Source: Actinomycetes bacterium (GTDB lineage Bacteria; Actinomycetota; Acidimicrobiia; Spongiisociales; UBA5794). From it: DNA of 6,255 nucleotides. Below the pieces are notes generated by a model. The model searched no databases and was not told where the DNA came from. It saw nothing but the letters and a program-made list of their open reading frames with translations. The stretch spans positions 1 to 6,255 of the forward strand of contig JAMBLL010000068.1 of the NCBI GenBank assembly GCA_023336765.1. Reading direction: 5' to 3'. Made by a program: the position numbers and the translations under genes. Positions 1 through 5,560 of this stretch are shown here, piece after piece; positions within the stretch are counted from its first letter, which is position 1; every line of letters begins with the position of its first letter.

Positions 1-77
1 GAGAGTTCCCCGTGACACGCCGGACACTGCATGATCGCCAGCAGTTTCGGGTCGATCAACGTTGCATCGTCACTCAT
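1..77 (-). CDS. Trm112-family small zinc protein, N-terminal part (cut by window edge)
   Basis: Only the first 25 codons are inside the window. They read MSDDATLIDPKLLAIMQCPA followed by CHGEL. A short acidic start, the 'LL.I..CP.C.G.L' pattern and the first zinc-knuckle pair (C18, C21) are typical of Trm112/UPF0434 (YcaR-like) proteins, which are about 60 residues long. Family members are small zinc-binding proteins; the eukaryotic homologue activates methyltransferases, while the bacterial role is less clear. The ATG overlaps the manB stop as ATGA, and a good Shine-Dalgarno (AAGGAG, 5 nt upstream) lies inside the last manB codons, so translation is probably coupled. A Trm112-like gene next to manB is an arrangement I know from actinobacteria. 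The second Cys pair should lie beyond the left edge and cannot be checked here. Confidence 0.8.
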   Translation of the reverse strand, partial: MSDDATLIDPKLLAIMQCPACHGEL

Positions 78-1411
78 GTGTACTCCTTGATGATGGACTC
101 CACCCTACCGGTGAGTTCCGCCACCTCGTGCGGTGTTGGCGCTTCCACGTTGAGCCGCAGCACAGGTTCTGTGTTCGATGGCCGAAGGTTGAACCAGCGA
201 TCTCCTGCGTCAACCGTCAATCCGTCTAAGAGGTCCACGGTTGCATCCGAGAACGCATCTTCGACCGCAGCGACCGCAGCGGCGACGTCCGATACAACGA
301 AGTTGATCTCACCTGACTGGGCGTAGGGTTCGTACTGTTTCCGAAGCTCTGACAGGCGAACACCTTCATCTGACAGGACACGCAGAAGCACGAGCGTTGC
401 CATGATGCCCGAATCTGCCCGGAAGTTGTCCTTGAAGTAGTAGTGACCCGAATGCTCACCACCGAAGATCGCTCCCGTTTCGGCCATCACAGCCTTGATG
501 TAGGAGTGCCCAACCTTCGTCCTCACGGGCACCCCACCAGCTGCTGTGACCGTCTCGGGTACAGCCTTCGAGCAGATCAGGTTGTGCACGATAGTTGCAC
601 CTGGTTGTCGTTGGAGGTACCAATCTGCGATGATCGCCGTTGTTGTGGACCCCGGTAACGGTACTGCGAGATCATCAACGAAGAACGCCCGATCAGCATC
701 ACCATCGAACGCTACGCCAAGATCGGGCTTACGTTCGCGAACGAGTTCGACAAGGTCAACGAGGTTCTCCGGCCGCAACGGGTCGGCCGGGTGGTTGGGG
801 AACGTTCCATCCGGTTCGAGGTACAAGCCAACGAGATCGGCGTCTATCCGTTCGAAGACCTGCGGCAGCACCGTGCCAACCATGCCGTTTCCGCCGTCAG
901 CAACGACCTGAAGGCCGGAGATCCCCTCCGCGCCGGTTGATGAGAGCACATGGTCGACATAACCCGGTTTGACGTCGATCAAGGTGATCGTGCCTCGGTC
1001 CGAGACAGTGTCAAGTCCTCTCTCAGCCATCACGCGAATCTCACTGAGGCCGGTGTCAGCGCCGATCGGTGCTGCCCCGGCCTTACAGAACTTCAAACCG
1101 TTGTACTCAGCAGGGTTGTGTGATGCGGTGATGACCGCGCCAGGCATCGAATACGCCCCTGAGGCGTAATAGAGGGCATCCGTCGGAATCTCCCCCATCA
1201 GGCGGACATCAACTCCCTGACCGGTGATGCCATCGACCAATGCATCACGCAACTCAGGGGAGGACTCCCGGCAGTCGTAGCCGACAAGGACAACATCACT
1301 GTCCACGAACGATCCGAAAGCCGCGCCAATCCGCCTGGTGGCCTCGGCATCGAGCTCGTCGGGGAAGATACCTCTGACATCGTATGCCTTGATGATGTTG
1401 GAATAGTCCAT
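74..1411 (-). CDS. manB: Phosphomannomutase/phosphoglucomutase (ManB type)
   Basis: Cytoplasmic alpha-D-phosphohexomutase of 445 residues that interconverts mannose-6-P and mannose-1-P (often also the glucose phosphates), feeding GDP-mannose for glycolipids and glycans. All four active-site loops are visible: the phosphoserine loop TASHNP (Ser97), the Mg-binding loop DGDADR (236-241), the sugar-specificity loop GEHSGH (318-323) and the phosphate-binding loop RPSNTEP (410-416). The N-terminal KAYDVRG (8-14) is also typical, and the length is normal. I start it at MDYSNIIKAYD (ATG at 1411). The frame stays open for 39 more codons upstream, but that stretch is a translation of two heptamer arrays and has no family similarity. 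There is no Shine-Dalgarno; a TACTCT box 6 nt upstream suggests a leaderless transcript. The gene overlaps the Trm112-like gene by 4 nt (ATGA) and probably forms an operon continuing to the left. Confidence 0.95.
   Translation of the reverse strand: MDYSNIIKAYDVRGIFPDELDAEATRRIGAAFGSFVDSDVVLVGYDCRESSPELRDALVDGITGQGVDVRLMGEIPTDALYYASGAYSMPGAVITASHNPAEYNGLKFCKAGAAPIGADTGLSEIRVMAERGLDTVSDRGTITLIDVKPGYVDHVLSSTGAEGISGLQVVADGGNGMVGTVLPQVFERIDADLVGLYLEPDGTFPNHPADPLRPENLVDLVELVRERKPDLGVAFDGDADRAFFVDDLAVPLPGSTTTAIIADWYLQRQPGATIVHNLICSKAVPETVTAAGGVPVRTKVGHSYIKAVMAETGAIFGGEHSGHYYFKDNFRADSGIMATLVLLRVLSDEGVRLSELRKQYEPYAQSGEINFVVSDVAAAVAAVEDAFSDATVDLLDGLTVDAGDRWFNLRPSNTEPVLRLNVEAPTPHEVAELTGRVESIIKEYT
83..88 (-). 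promoter_or_regulatory. Shine-Dalgarno of the Trm112-like gene, inside the end of manB
   Basis: Minus-strand AAGGAG lies 5 nt before the ATG at 77. It is encoded by the Lys-Glu codons of the manB C-terminal 'IKEYT'. It supports the ATG choice and translational coupling between the two genes. Confidence 0.7.
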
Positions 1412-1417
1412 GGGAGG

Positions 1418-1423
1418 AGAGTA
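1418..1423 (-). promoter_or_regulatory. Putative -10 element for leaderless manB
   Basis: Minus-strand TACTCT is followed by CCTCCC and then the ATG at 1411. A TANNNT box 6 nt before the start codon would put the transcription start at or next to the A of ATG. The absence of a Shine-Dalgarno supports this. No convincing -35 is visible. The first bases of the box come from the adjoining heptamer array. Confidence 0.45.
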
Positions 1424-1441
1424 CTTGGTACCTGGTACTTG
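1421..1441. repeat. Heptamer tandem array A (GTACTTG/GTACCTG)
   Basis: There are three consecutive 7-bp units on the plus strand: GTACTTG, GTACCTG and GTACTTG, the middle one with a single change. The array begins 10 bp upstream of manB and overlaps its putative -10 box. It is one of five heptamer arrays in the window. Confidence 0.8.
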
Positions 1442-1473
1442 GAGGATGCGCGATAGGCGGGACTGGCTAACGA

Positions 1474-1501
1474 GTTGACAGTTGACGGTGCACAGTTCAC
1501 A
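1474..1501. repeat. Heptamer tandem array B (GTTGACA-like, degenerate)
   Basis: There are four 7-bp units on the plus strand: GTTGACA, GTTGACG, GTGCACA and GTTCACA, followed by a decayed unit starting GTC. Each unit follows the pattern GTKSACR. It is the most diverged array here and has the same period as array A, 32 bp away. It is translated in spurious upstream extensions of both flanking genes. Confidence 0.7.
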
Positions 1502-1507
1502 GTCGGA

Positions 1508-1536
1508 AACCCCCGAAGCCCCAGGCACGGGGGGTT
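1508..1536. other. C/G-rich stem-loop in the divergent intergenic region
   Basis: AACCCCC (1508-1514) pairs perfectly with GGGGGTT (1530-1536), enclosing 15 nt that hold a nested GCC/GGC mini-hairpin (1518-1526). There is no U-run after it on either strand, so an intrinsic terminator is not well supported. It lies between array B and the putative promoter of the plus-strand glycosyltransferase and could be an operator or a chance structure. Confidence 0.35.
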
Positions 1537-1578
1537 ACTTGGCTGAGGGCTGCCAGGAAGGGACAACACGGGCACTCC

Positions 1579-1584
1579 TACACT
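1579..1584 (+). promoter_or_regulatory. Putative -10 element for the leaderless glycosyltransferase
   Basis: TACACT (TANNNT) lies 8 nt before the ATG at 1593. No Shine-Dalgarno precedes that ATG, so a leaderless or near-leaderless message is plausible. I see no good -35; GGGACA at 1560-1565 is too close. Confidence 0.4.
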
Positions 1585-1592
1585 CGCGCGCC

Positions 1593-2303
1593 ATGCCTCA
1601 CCCACCCCTGCCTTCGGTCACTGTCGTGATCCCTGTCCACAATGAGTCCAGCTATCTCCCCCAGGCGCTCCCCCAGTTGTTCGCCGAGATGGATTCGGTC
1701 ACCGCCGACATCCGCGTCTTGATCGCCGAGAACGGGTCGACCGACAACACGGCAGACCTTGTGCGTGAAGCAATGGAGACATACAGTTCGCTCAGCCTGT
1801 TGGAACTGCCCACCCCGGACTATGGAGCAGCAATGCGTGAGGGGTTCATGCAGGCAACAACGCAATGGGTTGCGAACTTCGACATCGACTACTTCTCTGG
1901 CACGTTCCTCAACGAGGCCCTCGACCTTGGAGACTCCGCCGACATCGTGCTTGCTTCCAAACGCGTCGAAGGAGCAGACGACCAGCGCGGCGCCACGCGG
2001 ATCTTTGCGACCTGGACGTTCAATCAGATCCTGGCACTCGTTCTGTCGTCTGGCGTGTCAGACACCCATGGCATGAAACTCGTTCGCAAGACCGTTGTCG
2101 ACACGGTGGCCCCAGATGTCATTTCAACGACCGACCTCTTCGACACCGAACTCGTGGTACGAGCAGAACGTGCGGGCTTTCGCATTGCCGAGCTTCCCGC
2201 CTCGGTCGTCGAACTCCGCGACGCCAAATCGAGCCTTGTCAAGCGAGTCCCCCGCACTCTCAGCGGTGTATGGAAGATCAGGCGGGACCTCCGAAAGAGT
2301 TGA
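1593..2303 (+). CDS. Family-2 glycosyltransferase (polyprenyl-phosphate sugar synthase-like)
   Basis: A 236-residue GT-A-fold glycosyltransferase of the DPM1-like type, probably moving a sugar from a nucleotide donor to a polyprenyl phosphate at the inner membrane face. Visible signatures are the first strand VIPVHNES (12-19), ENGSTDNT (46-53), the metal/nucleotide-binding acidic motif NFDID with D97 and D99 in the DXD position, SDTHGMK (156-162) and the acceptor-side DLFDTELV (181-188). There is no C-terminal transmembrane pair, so it would need a partner for membrane attachment; the GtrA protein encoded convergently is a natural candidate. I start it at MPHPPLPSVTVVIP. The frame is open 37 codons further upstream, but that stretch overlaps a repeat array and is unlike the family. 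Donor sugar and acceptor cannot be read from the sequence. It is the only plus-strand gene here, and its stop is 10 bp from that of gtrA. Confidence 0.88.
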   Translation: MPHPPLPSVTVVIPVHNESSYLPQALPQLFAEMDSVTADIRVLIAENGSTDNTADLVREAMETYSSLSLLELPTPDYGAAMREGFMQATTQWVANFDIDYFSGTFLNEALDLGDSADIVLASKRVEGADDQRGATRIFATWTFNQILALVLSSGVSDTHGMKLVRKTVVDTVAPDVISTTDLFDTELVVRAERAGFRIAELPASVVELRDAKSSLVKRVPRTLSGVWKIRRDLRKS

Positions 2304-2313
2304 GACTTTCGGG

Positions 2314-2811
2314 CTATTCGCTATCCGATTCTGGCTGACGGCTGACGGCTGACGGCTGAGGACTGTCGCTCGGCATCTTCTCTCTCAACGCCCTCCCAAA
2401 CACCAGATCGCGGTAGCTCGCGAGCTTGGGGAGGATGAGGATCATGGCTGCGACCAGCAGGGCAACGTTCTCCCCGATTCGACTGAGCGGACCGAACAGC
2501 TGATCGGCAAGCCAGACGATCGTCAGCGAGGCGAGGTAGGCCACGATGTTGACACCGAAGAACGCCGCCGTCTCTCTGCCAGACACATGGCCGTCAACGA
2601 GTGAGAAGGTCCATCTCCGGTTGATCAGATACGACAGGAACGTTGTGATGACATACGCGACGGTGATCGCCACGAACACCGAGAGTCCTGCCATACGCAT
2701 CGCGTTGAAGATGACGAAGGTCCCAACCGTGTTGAATGCTCCAACCGCTCCAACCTTCATCGCCTGTACGAGGCTCTCCTTGTTGGCGAAGGTCTTGAGA
2801 TAGTTCTTCAC
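2314..2811 (-). CDS. GtrA-family membrane protein
   Basis: A 165-residue integral membrane protein with four predicted helices (about 18-38, 45-63, 83-103 and 113-131). It carries the family hallmark NRRWTF (64-69) after helix 2, preceded by FLSYLI. GtrA proteins are thought to help flip or present polyprenyl-linked sugars made by family-2 glycosyltransferases. The start is GTG, overlapping the upstream stop as GTGA. A Shine-Dalgarno (GGAAGG, 7 nt upstream) lies inside the previous gene, so it is probably translationally coupled. The C-terminal tail is odd: residues about 152-160 (QPSAVSRQP) are the translation of a heptamer array running through the 3' end of the gene, followed by ESDSE and TAG. 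The natural protein probably ended near residues 145-150 before the repeat arrived (inference). Confidence 0.9.
   Translation of the reverse strand: MKNYLKTFANKESLVQAMKVGAVGAFNTVGTFVIFNAMRMAGLSVFVAITVAYVITTFLSYLINRRWTFSLVDGHVSGRETAAFFGVNIVAYLASLTIVWLADQLFGPLSRIGENVALLVAAMILILPKLASYRDLVFGRALREKMPSDSPQPSAVSRQPESDSE
2333..2367. repeat. Heptamer tandem array C (GGCTGAC), inside the 3' end of the GtrA gene
   Basis: On the plus strand GGCTGAC occurs three times in a row, then GGCTGAG, then a decayed GACTGTC: five 7-bp units. On the coding (minus) strand the unit reads CAGCCGT. Because 7 is not a multiple of 3, successive units are read in rotating frames, giving Gln-Pro-Ser-Ala-Val-Ser-Arg-Gln-Pro in the protein tail. 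Confidence 0.9.
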
Positions 2812-5090
2812 GCCGAAACCTTCCGTCGACGCCAGGCGACAACCGCGTAGACACCAAGGCCCGTGATCGTGACCACCGTGATCACCATCCCGAGGTTCTC
2901 CACCCAGCGATTGGTGAATGACATCGTGACGTTCTCAGAATCGGGGACGACCACCATCAACGAAGGTGCGGCACGGTATACGCCGTCCCCACCGTCGACA
3001 GTCCAGTTCGGGAAGTACGAAACCTTGACGAGGTGGGGAACCCCAACAGCGTCGGTGGAGAACGACAGACCCATGTCGCCGAACTCGGTGATTTCCGCCG
3101 TTCCAGATACCGTGTACGGGGTGAGGGAATCGAGACGCTGGTCGACTGATGTCACTCGCCTCCACTCAACGGGGCCGTCTTCCACAAGCCACACGTCGAG
3201 GTTGTCGACGTCGTCGTACCACTCGAGAGCGGCATCAACGAAGTCGGCTTCTCCGGCCCACACGACGGGTTCGAAGGTGGCGACGTCGACCCGGTCGGCA
3301 TCGGGGAGTGCAAAGATCGTCCATGGCACAGCTTCGTCGAGCACCTCGAGTCCGTAGTCCAACGCCGCTTCTGTGGCCTCCGGGGTGAAAGACACGTAGT
3401 AAGCAACGTCGTAGACGGCAAGGTGCTTGACCGCTCTGTCGAAGTCCATTCCCCGATAATCGAGGCCCCTGACCGGGTTCGACGGACGCTGGCTCACCTC
3501 AGATGCATTGAGGAAGTGGAATGGTGTGGTGAGTGAACTCTCGAAGAACAGACCTTCCATCGATGGGTGTCCCTCGGACCAGAACGGGAACAGCATGAGG
3601 GACATCGGGGTGCCGTACCTGTTCATGTCGGAGTTCGCCTCCCACATGATGCGGCCGTCAGGCAGTTGATCCACCGTCTGCATCAGGTTCTCGTACTCGC
3701 CCCATGCCGTCTCTCCGGAGTCGCCCACTGCCTGTTTGCCCTCGTACCCTTCGAAGTTCCACTTGACCCAGCCTGGTAGGTCGTGCATCGAGAGCGCTGC
3801 CCCTGACACCATCACAGCGACTGCAACCGCACCGATGATCACTGTCGCCCGGGGAACGTTGGAGAATCGGCGCGCAAGCGCAGCGCCTGCAAGAGCGACA
3901 GCGATGCCAGCAAAGATGTACATGCCAAAGTACCAGTACGGCAGAAGCCGTGCGTTGTACAAAACGGTGAAGTCGAGATAGGCGAAGAGGAAGTACCCGG
4001 CAAGGGGGAAGATGGTCATCCAGATGACGATGCCGACACGATCCTTGCGCAGAAGCGTCCATGCAATGCCGACGATACCGAGGGCAAGCACGGGCACGAA
4101 CTCGCCCGGGATCGGCGATCCCGGATTCTGATAGTTGCCGATGATGGTTGTCACGGGCGCCCACCCCATGTCTGACGTCATCCCCTCAAAGACGTTGACA
4201 CCGAGAGCCAGAGCCCAGAAGGCTGAGATCCCGAACCCGATCACGTATGTCCAGACGACGCCCCCTGAGCGCCTCAAGGACATGCGGAACGCGTCTCTTC
4301 CACGGAACGCCGCAAGAACCGGAGCGAGCACAAGTGGAAGCGTCGCCACGACGACCATGATCGTCGTGATGACATGGGACATTGCGGTGAGTCCAAGGAC
4401 GATGCCTGCCCACGGGTCGAACGCTTTGTTGTTGCGGTAGTTCCGTAGGACCAGGCCGACGTACAGGATCGAGAGCGCGAACGACCACGAGAAGGAGAAC
4501 TCTCCCGCCAGCGTGGACTTGATGTTCGCTCCGAAGATCGAATAGGACTCCATGAAGACGAACAGCGCTCCGGCCACGCCAGCGACCGCAGCAACGAACT
4601 TCGGGAATCCGACGTGCTTGACGAAGAAGTACGAGACCGTTGGCAACGCCACGAGACCCACGATCGTCGTCAGCTTGAATGCAACGCCGTAGGGCAGTAC
4701 TGCGTCGAGCAGAACGGTCGTGAGTGCTGGAAGCGGGAAGTAGAAGTACATGACAGGGAATCCTGCGTACCAGTCCATGCTCCATCCCAGCAGGTTGCCT
4801 GAGGGAAGCAGGTTCTCCGCCAGAACCTTGGGCAGCAGCACATGAGCACCCATATCGCCACCCGTTGGTGTATTCGCGATAAACAGGTACGGGAGACGCC
4901 ACAGAGGTTGGCCATCTCGGAAGAACGGGCCAAGAAGCCCCGACATGGTCAGGAAGATGAGGACTGTTGGCGCAGCTATCGCAGCTACGACGAACCACTT
5001 CGAAACGCCGATACGTCCGGGAGGCGGCGCATCGAAATCCTCAGGGAGTTCGGTAGTTTCATCGGTGTGTGGGGGTGCGATCGCGGTCAC
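2808..5090 (-). CDS. Large polytopic membrane protein, PTPS-related / YfhO-like (GT-C-like)
   Basis: A 760-residue protein with about 13 predicted membrane helices: one at about 31-51, eleven between about 117 and 434, and one at 733-752 followed by RRRK. The first long loop contains GGDMGAH (77-83, acidic D79) and DWYAGFP (106-112) followed by YFYFPLPAL. This pattern fits the '6-pyruvoyl-tetrahydropterin synthase-related' membrane family and GT-C-like enzymes, whose catalytic acid lies in that loop. Despite the family name, no pterin synthase activity is implied. A roughly 300-residue presumably extracytoplasmic region (435-732) ends with SYFPNWTVDG (691-700), similar to the YfhO C-terminal module. 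It may transfer lipid-linked sugar to an envelope acceptor (inference). The start is GTG at 5090; TAATCT 6 nt upstream and no Shine-Dalgarno suggest a leaderless message. It is coupled to the GtrA gene by a GTGA overlap. Confidence 0.8.
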   Translation of the reverse strand: MTAIAPPHTDETTELPEDFDAPPPGRIGVSKWFVVAAIAAPTVLIFLTMSGLLGPFFRDGQPLWRLPYLFIANTPTGGDMGAHVLLPKVLAENLLPSGNLLGWSMDWYAGFPVMYFYFPLPALTTVLLDAVLPYGVAFKLTTIVGLVALPTVSYFFVKHVGFPKFVAAVAGVAGALFVFMESYSIFGANIKSTLAGEFSFSWSFALSILYVGLVLRNYRNNKAFDPWAGIVLGLTAMSHVITTIMVVVATLPLVLAPVLAAFRGRDAFRMSLRRSGGVVWTYVIGFGISAFWALALGVNVFEGMTSDMGWAPVTTIIGNYQNPGSPIPGEFVPVLALGIVGIAWTLLRKDRVGIVIWMTIFPLAGYFLFAYLDFTVLYNARLLPYWYFGMYIFAGIAVALAGAALARRFSNVPRATVIIGAVAVAVMVSGAALSMHDLPGWVKWNFEGYEGKQAVGDSGETAWGEYENLMQTVDQLPDGRIMWEANSDMNRYGTPMSLMLFPFWSEGHPSMEGLFFESSLTTPFHFLNASEVSQRPSNPVRGLDYRGMDFDRAVKHLAVYDVAYYVSFTPEATEAALDYGLEVLDEAVPWTIFALPDADRVDVATFEPVVWAGEADFVDAALEWYDDVDNLDVWLVEDGPVEWRRVTSVDQRLDSLTPYTVSGTAEITEFGDMGLSFSTDAVGVPHLVKVSYFPNWTVDGGDGVYRAAPSLMVVVPDSENVTMSFTNRWVENLGMVITVVTITGLGVYAVVAWRRRKVSA
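2819..2824 (-). promoter_or_regulatory. Shine-Dalgarno deciding the GTG start of the GtrA gene
   Basis: Minus-strand GGAAGG lies 7 nt before the GTG at 2811, within the Arg-Lys codons ending the upstream membrane-protein gene. It supports the GTG start and coupled translation. Confidence 0.6.
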
Positions 5091-5096
5091 ACGGGG

Positions 5097-5102
5097 AGAT
5101 TA
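5097..5102 (-). promoter_or_regulatory. Putative -10 element for the leaderless membrane-protein operon
   Basis: Minus-strand TAATCT, then CCCCGT, then GTG at 5090. The 6-nt spacing is identical to that of the manB box, which would put the transcription start at the initiation codon. No clear -35 is seen; TTACCA at 5118-5123 has a short 15-nt spacer. Confidence 0.5.
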
Positions 5103-5140
5103 CAGCCAATCGGAAGTTGGTAAGGAAGAGTTCACAAATT

Positions 5141-5162
5141 GTAAATCGTAAATCGTAAATCG
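5141..5162. repeat. Heptamer tandem array D (GTAAATC)
   Basis: Three exact 7-bp units GTAAATC plus one further G on the plus strand, preceded by a decayed ACAAATT unit at 5134-5140. It ends 50 bp upstream of the membrane-protein start. The array is markedly AT-rich compared with the surrounding genes. It is the exact reverse complement of part of array E. Confidence 0.92.
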
Positions 5163-5273
5163 TCGGAGACGAACAACAGTGAATCCCAGCTCCGATGTCG
5201 GCGCGATTTCGGTTACGAACCTCGGAACGGAGAGCAGACACGGGTTCCGGTCGATTTACGATTTACGATTTAC
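5141..5273. other. 133-bp inverted-repeat element with foldable interior
   Basis: The 22-bp arms 5141-5162 and 5252-5273 are perfect reverse complements, enclosing 89 nt. Inside, three more inverted pairs are visible: TCGGAG/CTCCGA (5163-5168 with 5190-5195), GGTT/AACC (5211-5214 with 5218-5221) and CGGAAC/GTTCCG (5223-5228 with 5244-5249). Together they could form a long stem closing three hairpins. The element fills most of the gap between the DUF6788-like gene and the membrane-protein operon. It could be a non-autonomous mobile element, a transcript-end structure, or just two independent arrays in opposite orientation. No transposase gene or target-site duplication was recognised. Confidence 0.5.
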
Positions 5274-5276
5274 GAT
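5252..5276. repeat. Heptamer tandem array E (CGATTTA, inverse of array D)
   Basis: Three exact CGATTTA units plus a partial CGAT on the plus strand. On the minus strand it reads as TAAATCG units, the same family as array D in opposite orientation. Its right end overlaps the end of the DUF6788-like gene, whose TAA stop (5270-5272) belongs to the repeat. Confidence 0.92.
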
Positions 5277-5560
5277 CCGCCTTCTTCTTCTTCTGGTAGA
5301 TCCTCGACCTTGCCCAGGTACTTGGAACGTTGACGTCCGTCTTGTGTCCAGTAGGCATAGATGTACGGGCCGTGGGGGCACGACGAACACGACTGTTTGC
5401 CGCACCTGACCATTTGTTTGCGGATCTTGACACCAGGACCCAGATCGGGGAACTCGTGGCCCCTCCCCTCGAGTCGTGCCCTCGTAAGCATGAACAATCG
5501 CCTCAACTCAGGTTCATCCATCTCCCTGATGGCTTCAAGCACGTCGCGGTCGATCGGCAT
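5270..5560 (-). CDS. Small Cys-rich protein, DUF6788-like
   Basis: A 96-residue soluble protein of unknown function. A helical, charged N-terminus (1-38) is followed by a compact Cys module: KIRKQMVRCGKQSCSSC (45-61), then PHGPYIYAYW (62-71) and R-S-K-YLG (79-83). The C53-x4-C58-x2-C61-x-H63 arrangement followed by HGPY and a terminal YLG resembles DUF6788-type zinc-knuckle domains; this assignment is from memory of the pattern. The acidic tail EEEEGGS ends at a TAA contributed by heptamer array E, so the original end may have been elsewhere. The ATG shares one base with the stop of the DUF3499-like gene (TGATG), so expression is probably coupled. No Shine-Dalgarno of note precedes it. Confidence 0.75.
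   Translation of the reverse strand: MPIDRDVLEAIREMDEPELRRLFMLTRARLEGRGHEFPDLGPGVKIRKQMVRCGKQSCSSCPHGPYIYAYWTQDGRQRSKYLGKVEDLPEEEEGGS

Noticed and set aside
12..326. Plus-strand frames opposite manB (12-326, 443-658, 546-911, 640-972, 969-1169)
   Set aside because: They lie antisense to a gene with all phosphohexomutase motifs and have arginine/serine-rich shadow compositions.
1508..1536. Intrinsic terminator for either divergent gene
   Set aside because: It lies upstream of both genes and lacks a U-run on either strand, so it is kept only as an unexplained hairpin.
4186..4998. A 270-codon minus-strand frame inside the large membrane-protein gene
   Set aside because: It is out of frame with a clear polytopic membrane protein and rich in Arg, Cys and Ser without motifs: a shadow of a GC-biased gene.
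5059..5241. A 60-codon minus-strand frame containing YDLRFTI, and a plus-strand frame at 5179-5409 with the same string
   Set aside because: Both translate the GTAAATC/CGATTTA arrays and have no other recognisable content. The minus frame also overlaps the start of the membrane-protein gene.
5141..5276. CRISPR-like array from repeated units
   Set aside because: The units are 7 bp and directly adjacent, with no spacers and no cas genes nearby.
5280..5291. CTT triplet run as a further repeat family
   Set aside because: It is simply the coding sequence of the Glu-rich tail of the DUF6788-like protein, with period 3 and not 7.
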